Part shown: positions 5,680-12,449 of the stretch, in pieces | How the letters are laid out: each line of letters opens with the position of its first letter | Numbering within the stretch: position 1 is the first letter of the stretch | Notes under the pieces: generated by a model | What the model saw: only the letters and a program-made list of their open reading frames with translations | Databases searched by the model: none | Told to the model about the DNA's origin: nothing | NCBI GenBank assembly: GCA_905215405.1 | Contig: CAJMQE010000100.1 | Coordinates: 1-12,449, forward strand | Reading direction: 5' to 3' | DNA length: 12,449 bases | From: an uncultured bacterium | GTDB taxonomy: Bacteria; Bacillota; Clostridia; Lachnospirales; Lachnospiraceae | Position numbers and translations under genes: made by a program

Positions 5680-6342
5680 ATGAAGGAACAGGAAGCGGAA
5701 CGACTGTGGAAAGAATTTTTTATACTGAATAACAGTGAAGATGTGGTGAGAGCGACTGTAAAATATCAGTTAAACTGTGCAGAGAGTGAAACGGATGTTC
5801 CTACGCTCCTGCCAAGAGAGCATACAAGAATTTGTCTGCCATCAGATGCGAAGATGATTGTTTTTACAATGTTAGCGGATAATAGAAAACTGGGCTGGAC
5901 ACCCTTTACTTCGATTTCAGAAGATCGATTGCAGGATAATAGGATTGTCATTACAGGTGAAGCGGGACAACAAAAGGTATCAACACCGGAAGGACAGCCT
6001 GAAAATTCAGGAAGTTTTATCTTTTATTCGATTTCTTTAAAGACCGGAGTCAGAGGTCTGGTAAAATTATGGGTTCATTATTCACTTGGAGGCAAAGCAT
6101 ATGTAAAAAATTCCGGCGAAGTTACGTCAGGAGATAAAAGCTTTGTTTATATCCCTAAAGAAGGTACGGATATTTTTGCGGAAGTAAAGTTGTGGTATAT
6201 CATATCGTGGAAACAGATATACAGTGAATCTTTAAAACAGAACCGGCCAAATTGTTACTATGTTGCGACAAATAAAACCGGATATCATGTAGAGAAAATA
6301 AATTGTGAATTGCAATTTGAGAGTCAGGGGGAACCACAATGA
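5680..6342 (+). CDS. Unrecognised beta-rich protein with internal duplication
   Basis: I do not recognise this 220-residue protein. It has no signal peptide or membrane segment, so it is probably cytoplasmic. It is rich in predicted beta strands and contains two similar halves. Residues about 22-95 (VVRATVKYQL ... CLPSDAKMIVFTML ... SEDRLQDNRIVITGEA) line up with about 123-202 (GVRGLVKLWV ... YIPKEGTDIFAEVKLW ... SESLKQNRPNCYYVATNKTG). An earlier in-frame ATG at 5647 touches the terminator U-tract. The ATG at 5680 is preferred because GGGAGGG lies 6 bases upstream. Its stop overlaps a small ORF, and an FAD/Rieske oxidoreductase follows, so a role with that enzyme is possible but unproven. A beta-sandwich carrier or binding protein is one structural guess. 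Confidence 0.75.
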   Translation: MKEQEAERLWKEFFILNNSEDVVRATVKYQLNCAESETDVPTLLPREHTRICLPSDAKMIVFTMLADNRKLGWTPFTSISEDRLQDNRIVITGEAGQQKVSTPEGQPENSGSFIFYSISLKTGVRGLVKLWVHYSLGGKAYVKNSGEVTSGDKSFVYIPKEGTDIFAEVKLWYIISWKQIYSESLKQNRPNCYYVATNKTGYHVEKINCELQFESQGEPQ

Positions 6343-6455
6343 ATACACAACCGGAAAAGAACAGGATTTTTCGAATCATCAACAGGAGTCAGGCATGTCC
6401 GAAGGCAGAAATTAATAGAATGACAGCTGTACGGATTGACTCTGTCAGGATATGA
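6339..6455 (+). CDS. Possible 38-residue small protein, overlapping start
   Basis: The ATG overlaps the upstream stop as ATGA, and AGGGGG lies 7 bases before it, so translation by coupling is plausible. The product would be 38 residues, basic, with one cysteine (NRIFRIINRSQACPKAEINR). It resembles nothing I know. It could be a real small protein or simply open sequence between two genes. Confidence 0.35.
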   Translation: MNTQPEKNRIFRIINRSQACPKAEINRMTAVRIDSVRI

Positions 6456-6500
6456 ATAAAGTCATAAAACCAGAACATACTAAGTGCTGGTGGTGATAGA

Positions 6501-7799
6501 ATGAATTCATTATGGACAGAAACAGCGCATATACCAGGTTTCTCCAGCTTTCGAGGGGATATGAAAACGGATGTGCTGATTATTGGCGGAGGAATGTCCG
6601 GCCTGTTGTGTGCATATTTATTGGAACAGGCAGGGGTTGATTATATACTTGTAGAGGCAGATACCATCTGTTCCGGTATCACGAAAAATACAACTGCAAA
6701 GATTACAGCACAACATGGTCTCGTTTATGACAAACTGATACAGGAATTTGGTGTAGAAAAGGCAGGCCTTTATCTACGTGCAAATGAGGCTGCAATCGAT
6801 AAATATCGAGAGCTGTGTAAAGACATTGATTGTGATTTTGAAACAAAGGATTCTTATGTGTATTCCATTTCACACAGGGATAAATTGGAAGCGGAGATAC
6901 AGGCTCTGGAAAAAATCGGGTATAATGCAGAATACGTAAGAAATATTCCACTTCCAATGGAGAATCAGGGAGCGGTCAGATTTTCTGGGCAGGCACAGTT
7001 TCATCCGTTGAAATTTGTAGCATCTATGGCTGATTCTCTGCACATCTATGAGCATACAAAGATAACAGAGCTTGCAATCGGTTCTGCAAAGACGGAACAT
7101 GGTACGATAACGGCAGATCAGATCATTGTGGCAACACATTTTCCAATATTGAATAAGCATGGAGGGTATTTTCTCAAGATGTATCAGAGTCGATCCTATG
7201 TGCTGGCACTGGAAAATGCACAGGATGTCAATGGAATGTATCTCGATGAATGTGATACCGGTTTGTCATTTCGAAATTATCGCAATCTGTTACTGCTTGG
7301 TGGCGGAGATCACAGGACAGGAAAACAGGGCGGAAGCTGGAATGAGCTGCATGACTTTGTAAAAGAGCATTATCCAAAATCCAGAGAAGTATATCGGTGG
7401 GCCACGCAGGACTGCATGACACTGGATCAGGTCCCTTATATAGGAACGTATGGAAAACATACACAGGGGTTTTATGTTTCGACTGGATTTAATAAATGGG
7501 GTATGACATCCTCAATGGTCGCAGCAATGTTACTCAGAGATCGGGTACTTGGCGTGGAGAATGAATATGCAGAAGTATTTGATCCGCATAGAACGGTGCT
7601 CAGATCGCAGCTGTTTGTCAATGCAGCAGAGGCAACAGCCAATTTGCTTACCATTTCAGGAAAACGGTGCCCACATCTTGGATGTGCTTTAAAATGGAAT
7701 CAGGAAGAACATACCTGGGACTGCCCATGTCATGGATCACGTTTTACAGAGAATGGGGAACTGGTTGATAATCCGGCAACAGATGATTTGAAAAATTGA
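6501..7799 (+). CDS. FAD-dependent oxidoreductase with C-terminal Rieske domain
   Basis: This 432-residue protein starts with a FAD-binding motif, DVLIIGGGMSGLLCAYLL (residues 24-41, GxGxxG type), in a D-amino-acid-oxidase-like fold. A second FAD-contact segment, YVSTGFNKWGMTSSMVA, lies near residues 345-361. The C-terminal 50 residues form a compact Rieske [2Fe-2S] centre with ligands Cys390 and His392 in CPHLGC and Cys408 and His411 in CPCHGS. Cys395 and Cys410 are placed for the stabilising disulfide. The layout resembles Bacillus YhfW, but that protein is longer; the first strands of the Rieske fold seem to be missing. The substrate is unknown. The ATG follows a GGTGGTGA ribosome site. 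It is probably transcribed with the gene at 5680 and is ended by the terminator at 7812-7888. Confidence 0.9.
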   Translation: MNSLWTETAHIPGFSSFRGDMKTDVLIIGGGMSGLLCAYLLEQAGVDYILVEADTICSGITKNTTAKITAQHGLVYDKLIQEFGVEKAGLYLRANEAAIDKYRELCKDIDCDFETKDSYVYSISHRDKLEAEIQALEKIGYNAEYVRNIPLPMENQGAVRFSGQAQFHPLKFVASMADSLHIYEHTKITELAIGSAKTEHGTITADQIIVATHFPILNKHGGYFLKMYQSRSYVLALENAQDVNGMYLDECDTGLSFRNYRNLLLLGGGDHRTGKQGGSWNELHDFVKEHYPKSREVYRWATQDCMTLDQVPYIGTYGKHTQGFYVSTGFNKWGMTSSMVAAMLLRDRVLGVENEYAEVFDPHRTVLRSQLFVNAAEATANLLTISGKRCPHLGCALKWNQEEHTWDCPCHGSRFTENGELVDNPATDDLKN

Positions 7800-7811
7800 A
7801 GAAAGAACAGT

Positions 7812-7888
7812 AAACACCCAGTATTCAGCTGATCGTTGGCTTTTTGTAGTCTCGGTTACAACGGCAGCTGACAGTACGGGTGTTTTTT
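7812..7888 (+). terminator. Long compound hairpin terminator
   Basis: Three nested stems build one imperfect hairpin: AAACACCC (7812-7819) with GGGTGTTT (7878-7885), TCAGCTG (7825-7831) with CAGCTGA (7865-7871), and CGTTG (7834-7838) with CAACG (7859-7863). A run of six U (7883-7888) follows. It ends the oxidoreductase transcript. It is unusually long for a terminator, and a small structured RNA with a terminator end is an alternative. Confidence 0.8.
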
Positions 7889-7984
7889 ATAATAAATATT
7901 TCTGGTCTTGTAAAATTGTCCCATATAGTAATATTTTAATCGATACATTTATTAACATATGTAGAATAAACTGGAAAATATATA

Positions 7985-8013
7985 TTTACTAATATATGGA
8001 ATAATGATATGAT
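7985..8013 (+). promoter_or_regulatory. Possible promoter of the surface-protein gene
   Basis: TTTACT (7985-7990) and TATGAT (8008-8013) are 17 bases apart, giving a leader of about 105 bases. The 7889-8125 stretch is extremely AT-rich, so chance matches are expected. AATAAT and ATTATT flank the -10 region as a small inverted repeat. Confidence 0.33.
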
Positions 8014-8125
8014 TATTACTAAATATAATATAAACATTTTATAAATTATATCGTAAATAATTTGTAGATATAAATATAAATTGTTAAAAAATTATATTGA
8101 GAAAAATGTAATCAGGAGGAGAGAG

Positions 8126-11100
8126 ATGAAAGGATTAAGGAAAACGTTGGTTTTCTTGACTACTGTTTTTTTAATGGTAGTTCTCACGGTTGTTCCTGGA
8201 TTTGCTGCATCGGCAACACAGGATGGAATTACAGCAACACTGACAACTGATAAGAATCAGTATGAAAGTGGTGAAAAAATCAGAACAACTGTAACAGTTA
8301 CGAACAATAATACATATGCAGTTAAGGATGTTACATTGGAAGAATTGCTTCCAGATGGCTACCAACTTGATGGAGAGACATCTGTGTCTACCAAAAACAT
8401 TGGTTCACTTGAGGCGGGGGATTCCATTTCGCTTGATGTGATTTTAACAGAAAAGGACCCAGGTGTGGAACAGGAAACAGCTCAGGATGGAAAGCAGGAA
8501 TCTGTAACACAACAGGCTGGTGGTACCCAGAGTGCACAGCAGGAGCAGAATACAGCAGTTGCAGCGGACAATGCAGCCGTATCAACAGCAAATACGGATA
8601 CAGGCGATCATTCCAGCGCACTGCTCTGGATCATTGCATTTGTAATTAGTGGTGGTGCACTGGCTACCGTAGCCTGGGTACTTCATAAAAAGAAAAAGAG
8701 TAAAGCAGCTATTTCAGTACTTCTTTGTATGATAATGGCAGGTTCAGTACTTGCTAATTTATCAACACAGTCAGTACAGGCAGCGGAAACTGGTAGAAGT
8801 TTTACTGTATCACAGACGGTAATGGTAAATGATACACAGCTATCGGTCGATGCAAAAATATCATACACGGTCAATGCCCAGTCAGTAGATACGGATGACG
8901 GAACAACGACCAGAGAAGAGTGGATCTCCTATCTGACAGATCAACTTGGTAAAACTGCTTTGACAGACGTTACATATTCATTTGATGATTTTGATCAGGC
9001 TGAAAACCCTGGTAAGATCGAAGCAGCTGTCAGAGAAGGGATCGTTGATCTGATACCTGATGATGATAATATGGTCTATTTTCATCCGGATGCACCTGCG
9101 ACAAGAGAATTTGTAGCTTATACAGCAGTACGTGCATTAAGATATGACAGTTCTTCTATTAGCAGCCCGGCCTGGACAGATGCCCAGTCACTGTCTTATC
9201 CTGCAGAAGATGCAATGGCAGTAAATATCGGTATCATAATGCTGAATCAGAACAGTTTTATGCCTGACGCAAATATTTCTGATTCAGGAGTTACACATGC
9301 AAAAGAAATAATAGAAGGCATTTTAAATGCAGGAACAATTGATCCAAATGCAACACCGGAAATTCAGTATGCAGAAGGGGTCACACAGACTACTTTAGCG
9401 TATACTGTAAATAAAGATTCCAAGACAGTTACAATTGATAATACAACAGATGCTGCAAATTGGCAGTCAGGCGAAATTCATGTACTGATGAGTCAGGATG
9501 GCAGTGCAGCAGATCTTGCAATTAAAGTTACTGGCGTAACTGTGCAGGATGGAAAAACATACATAAGCTACGAACAGCCGGATATGAGCGAAGTCGTAAC
9601 AAGCTTTGATATGGAAGGACAGCACGATACTACTGGCTCCTTTACTCCAGCAGAAGGCGTTACTGTGGAAAATGATGTTGATTTAAGTGCATATTCTACA
9701 GACGATATGGATTATCCTGAATTAGGTGCTACAATGGATGGCTCGGTGGATCTTTTCGGCAGAAAGACATTATCTGTCAACGTTGGTTCCGGATCTGAAT
9801 CAGGATATGTCAAAGTTGGTTTAAATGTAAAGAATCTGGAATATCGTTTTGTTGCAAGTCCATCATGGCATTTGATCACAATTGATGAAGCTTATATGGC
9901 ATTAAATACTTCCGTGGATCTTTATGTGGACTATACACATAATTTCGCATCTTCTCCATCAGGAGACAAAAAGATCAAACTGGGTGATTTTAATATTCCA
10001 CTTGGATATGGTTTTAATGCTTCGGGTGAAGTATATTTGTCATATTCTCTGGACGGTTCTATTGATCTTTATTATAAGATGGATAATAAAATGGGTGTAC
10101 AGTATGCGAATGGTACGGGAATCCGTCCTGTTTCAGAAGTAACATCTTATGATCCTCAGGTCTATGCTTGTGCATCTGCCAAAGCAGGTGTGGAACTGGA
10201 ACCTGGAGCAGAATTCCTTGGTTTTGACCTTGTCAGTGTCGGAGCAGATCTCGGACTTGGTTTATACGGCGCTTATACAGAGGTAAATGGTAATACAACC
10301 CCTCAGCAGTTCTGCTTGGATGCCATTGCATATCTGTATGGAGATATTTATGCAAAGGTCGGTCCGGACGAATTTAATCTGAAACTGGAAAAAGAAATCT
10401 GGAATTATACACATTCTCCATTTTTAAAGAGTTATCATTTTGAAGAAACGGGGCTGGTAGATCACTGTACCCGTGGGGATGGTGATTATGAAGGATATGT
10501 TGTACGGGCTGACGATGAATCTGTGCCAGTACATAAAGCGAAAGTTCAGATTTTCAGTGGTAATGATTGTAAAGATACCACTTATACGGATTCACATGGA
10601 AAATTTACAGGAATCGATTTACCAGCTGGTTCCTATACAGTACGTATATCCGCATCAGGTTACAGACCTTACCAGCAGCAGTTCGATATCATTGGTGGGC
10701 AGACAACAACGCTGCAGACACAGCTGATGATCTCGAATGATCTTGCAGACCAGACTGATGAAAATACGATCAGTTGTTCAGGTAAGATCACAAATGCTCT
10801 AACAGGACAGGGAATTGATCATGCAAAAGTTACAATCAGTTCACAGTATTATTCCAGCACAATATTTGGGGATGATAATATAACAGATGCTGTTTATACG
10901 GATGCAGAAGGAATTTACACATTCCATGCTCCAATTGGAAAATATCTTCTCACAGTATCAAAAGATGGATTTGCAGAAAATACCATGAATGTAACATTAC
11001 TGATCAATGATCAGATGGATAAGAATCTTTCGTTAAATCCGACGAGCGATGATGTGATAGATAGTGATAATTTCCGCGTTGTATTAAGATGGGGAGAAAC

Positions 11101-11788
11101 ACCACGTGATCTGGATTCTCATCTGGTAGGACCAGAAGGAGATGACCTTTTCCACATTTTCTATCGAAACAAAGTAGCAGCTAATGCAAATCTTGATGTA
11201 GATGATACAACAAGCTATGGTCCAGAAACGGTAACGGTTCTGAGAACAGAGCCTGGTGTTTACAGTTATTATGTACATGATTATACAAATCATTGGTATT
11301 CAGAGAGCACAGCACTGTCAAATTCGGATGCTGTCGTACAGATCTTCTCTGGCAATACGTTAAAATACACAATCTATATTCCAAAGAACAATGCAGGAAC
11401 ATTATGGCATGTATTTGACTATAACTCTGAAACAGGTCTGATTTCCTTAGTAAATGAATTTTCATATGAAGATTCACCAAGTATGGTAGGCTTAAGAAAT
11501 ATTACATTAAGTCCGCTCAGTCGTACAATGGAACCTGAATTGCTTCAGGCAGTACCTGGGGATAAGGATTTTGTAGGTCCTCTCAATACAGATGAAAAAG
11601 AATCAGGTTTAGGTGACAATACAAATACTGATAAGAAGGAAACAACTACAAAGGAAACAACTACAAAAGATACATCTGTCGAAGAGACAACATCTGCAGC
11701 AGAATTGAGCACAAAAGAAGAGAAAGAAACAGCTGGTGCCACAGACAAAGTGCAAAATAGTCAGCCAGCATCAGTTGAACAAAAGTAG
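8126..11788 (+). CDS. Large multidomain surface protein, SLH-like with carboxypeptidase-regulatory and YfaP-like domains
   Basis: This is an exported 1220-residue protein. The start is ATG 8126 after AGGAGGAGAG; an upstream in-frame TTG at 8081 has no ribosome site. Domains run as follows: signal peptide (1-27, ending GFA); DUF11-like repeat (about 30-115); Gln/Thr/Ala linker; TDTGD, membrane span and KKKK (157-191), which looks like a sortase-type sorting signal; a second signal-like segment ending SVQAAE (194-221); SLH-like repeats (about 263-402; FHPDAPATREF at 319-329); a long beta-rich region of unknown fold (about 410-780); two carboxypeptidase-regulatory-like beta domains (785-868, 882-972); a YfaP/DUF2135-like domain (982 to about 1110; LRWGETPRDLDSHLVGPEG); and a Thr/Lys/Glu-rich tail (1154-1220) without an LPxTG end. 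SLH domains usually bind secondary wall polymers. The role is probably adhesion or cell-surface structure, which is inference. Confidence 0.85.
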   Translation: MKGLRKTLVFLTTVFLMVVLTVVPGFAASATQDGITATLTTDKNQYESGEKIRTTVTVTNNNTYAVKDVTLEELLPDGYQLDGETSVSTKNIGSLEAGDSISLDVILTEKDPGVEQETAQDGKQESVTQQAGGTQSAQQEQNTAVAADNAAVSTANTDTGDHSSALLWIIAFVISGGALATVAWVLHKKKKSKAAISVLLCMIMAGSVLANLSTQSVQAAETGRSFTVSQTVMVNDTQLSVDAKISYTVNAQSVDTDDGTTTREEWISYLTDQLGKTALTDVTYSFDDFDQAENPGKIEAAVREGIVDLIPDDDNMVYFHPDAPATREFVAYTAVRALRYDSSSISSPAWTDAQSLSYPAEDAMAVNIGIIMLNQNSFMPDANISDSGVTHAKEIIEGILNAGTIDPNATPEIQYAEGVTQTTLAYTVNKDSKTVTIDNTTDAANWQSGEIHVLMSQDGSAADLAIKVTGVTVQDGKTYISYEQPDMSEVVTSFDMEGQHDTTGSFTPAEGVTVENDVDLSAYSTDDMDYPELGATMDGSVDLFGRKTLSVNVGSGSESGYVKVGLNVKNLEYRFVASPSWHLITIDEAYMALNTSVDLYVDYTHNFASSPSGDKKIKLGDFNIPLGYGFNASGEVYLSYSLDGSIDLYYKMDNKMGVQYANGTGIRPVSEVTSYDPQVYACASAKAGVELEPGAEFLGFDLVSVGADLGLGLYGAYTEVNGNTTPQQFCLDAIAYLYGDIYAKVGPDEFNLKLEKEIWNYTHSPFLKSYHFEETGLVDHCTRGDGDYEGYVVRADDESVPVHKAKVQIFSGNDCKDTTYTDSHGKFTGIDLPAGSYTVRISASGYRPYQQQFDIIGGQTTTLQTQLMISNDLADQTDENTISCSGKITNALTGQGIDHAKVTISSQYYSSTIFGDDNITDAVYTDAEGIYTFHAPIGKYLLTVSKDGFAENTMNVTLLINDQMDKNLSLNPTSDDVIDSDNFRVVLRWGETPRDLDSHLVGPEGDDLFHIFYRNKVAANANLDVDDTTSYGPETVTVLRTEPGVYSYYVHDYTNHWYSESTALSNSDAVVQIFSGNTLKYTIYIPKNNAGTLWHVFDYNSETGLISLVNEFSYEDSPSMVGLRNITLSPLSRTMEPELLQAVPGDKDFVGPLNTDEKESGLGDNTNTDKKETTTKETTTKDTSVEETTSAAELSTKEEKETAGATDKVQNSQPASVEQK
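11636..11665 (+). repeat. Two 15-bp perfect direct repeats in the surface-protein tail
   Basis: AAGGAAACAACTACA occurs twice in tandem (11636-11650, 11651-11665), encoding KETTT twice in the Thr/Lys/Glu-rich tail. Being a multiple of three, it could change copy number without a frameshift. Confidence 0.85.
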
Positions 11789-11825
11789 CTCTGAGGTAAG
11801 ATAAACGATTTGACCTAAAAATGAG

Positions 11826-12356
11826 GTGCAGAAAATAAAAAAACAAAATAAAATGACTTATAGCAAAGAGCCGGTCAACAGGCAGGGATGCCTGTGGACT
11901 GGCAGACCATTATTGTTACCGTATCTGTTGTGGAATCGGGGATTACTGATTCTGACAGTGGTTATTACAGGAGTACTGGCTTATTATAGATTTACACTTT
12001 TTATCCTTACATATATTTTGATAGCAGTTCTTTTACTGGAATGGATCAGAGGAATAATTAATTATGCAGGGACAGAGTATTTTATTACCAGTCAGACAAT
12101 CGTGGTAAAGGTGAATAGAACTTACTGTAGAATCAAGTGGGAAGACCTTAGACCAGAAGAACTTCAGATATTTCATAATCCTATTGAATATCTGTCTGGC
12201 TGCAGGACCGTTCAGTTTGCTAAATGTTATGATTTTTCGTCAAATAAAGGTGCCAATACGAATGTTCTAAGAAATACCGGAAGATTCTGGTGTATACAGG
12301 ATTTCAAAAAGGTATATGAAATCATTGAACAGAGAATGAAACTGGCAGTAAAATAG
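11826..12356 (+). CDS. Small membrane protein with bacterial PH-like domain
   Basis: This protein of up to 176 residues has two adjacent membrane spans (about 38-53 and 55-74). A cytoplasmic beta-rich part follows, reading YFITSQTIVVKVNRTYCRIKW and ending in a helix, FKKVYEIIEQRM. This is the layout of bacterial PH-like (YdbS/YdbT-type) membrane proteins. No reaction is known for such proteins. The start is uncertain: GTG 11826 overlaps a GAGG, while ATG 11853 has no ribosome site; ATG 11853 would give 167 residues. It begins 37 bases after the surface-protein stop with no terminator between, so co-transcription is likely. A role in surface-protein export or envelope homeostasis is only a guess. 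Confidence 0.72.
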   Translation: MQKIKKQNKMTYSKEPVNRQGCLWTGRPLLLPYLLWNRGLLILTVVITGVLAYYRFTLFILTYILIAVLLLEWIRGIINYAGTEYFITSQTIVVKVNRTYCRIKWEDLRPEELQIFHNPIEYLSGCRTVQFAKCYDFSSNKGANTNVLRNTGRFWCIQDFKKVYEIIEQRMKLAVK

Positions 12357-12365
12357 AAATTGTTT

Positions 12366-12400
12366 ACAGGGGTGAGATTATAGTCTCACCCCTGTTTATT
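12366..12400 (+). terminator. Terminator hairpin, interrupted U-tract
   Basis: ACAGGGGTGAGA (12366-12377) pairs perfectly with TCTCACCCCTGT (12384-12395) around a 6-base loop. Only TTATT follows before the sequence changes to an intron-like start at 12401. The U-tract appears split by the insertion. Confidence 0.88.
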
Positions 12401-12449
12401 GTGCGCCTGGCGGCGCACGTTTCTAATGGGTGAAAGTCCTTAATCCGCC
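12401..12449 (+). mobile_element. 5' end of a group II intron, probably class IIC (truncated by window)
   Basis: The sequence begins GTGCGCCTGGC, the conserved GUGYG 5' end of group II introns, and continues with GGGTGAAAGTCC. The order matches the start of class IIC introns as I remember it for Oceanobacillus iheyensis (GUGUGCCCGGC then GGGUGAGAGUCCC). Class IIC introns characteristically insert just downstream of transcription-terminator hairpins, which is exactly the position here, five bases after a 12-bp stem. GTGCGCC and GGCGCAC form a 7-bp hairpin. Only 49 bases are visible; the ribozyme body and any reverse transcriptase gene would lie beyond the window. Confidence 0.77.

Noticed and set aside
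11154..11748. Minus-strand open frames opposite the end of the surface-protein gene
   Set aside because: They lie opposite a strongly supported gene, lack ribosome sites, and their composition reflects the Thr/Lys-rich coding strand.

Overview
The window looks like chromosomal DNA of a low-GC Gram-positive bacterium, most likely a gut Clostridia of the Lachnospiraceae type. The reasons are strong AGGAGG ribosome sites before most genes, AT-rich intergenic DNA, Rho-independent terminators with U-tracts, a YoaP-type acetyltransferase, a YhfW-like FAD/Rieske protein, and a large SLH-like surface protein. This taxonomic call is an inference; no rRNA or marker gene is present. Gene functions are read from motifs only.

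Layout: (1) 9-2546: a LysR-type regulator on the minus strand diverges from a two-gene plus-strand operon, an iron-sulfur flavoprotein-like FMN reductase and an NmrA-like NAD(P)-binding protein, closed by a strong terminator. The control region between them carries a good lysR promoter, a 12-bp perfect palindrome and an elaborate multi-hairpin element. (2) 2590-3357: a HAD-family hydrolase with its own likely promoter. (3) 3525-5427: three successive GNAT acetyltransferase genes, the last fused to a thioredoxin-like YoaP domain. (4) 5481-5646: three 32-bp tandem repeats and a terminator hairpin placed only 33 bp before the next start codon. (5) 5680-7888: an unrecognised beta-rich protein with an internal duplication, two tiny overlapping ORFs, and an FAD-dependent oxidoreductase with a compact Rieske [2Fe-2S] domain, ended by a long compound hairpin terminator. 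(6) 8126-12395: a 1220-residue surface protein and a small membrane protein with a bacterial PH-like domain, ended by a terminator. (7) 12401-12449: the 5' end of what looks like a class IIC group II intron, placed just after that terminator and cut by the window edge.

How the parts may work together: the first block is a typical regulator plus redox-enzyme pair, probably for sensing and reducing a quinone-like or electrophilic compound. The acetyltransferases look like independent accessory genes. The 5680-7799 pair may be one redox unit under leader control. The surface protein and the membrane PH protein are close, with no terminator between them, so they may share a transcript. The items most worth checking are the two-part architecture of the surface protein (a sortase-like signal followed by a second signal-peptide-like segment), the group II intron at the terminator, the multi-hairpin element at 996-1146, and the terminator plus tandem repeats before 5680.
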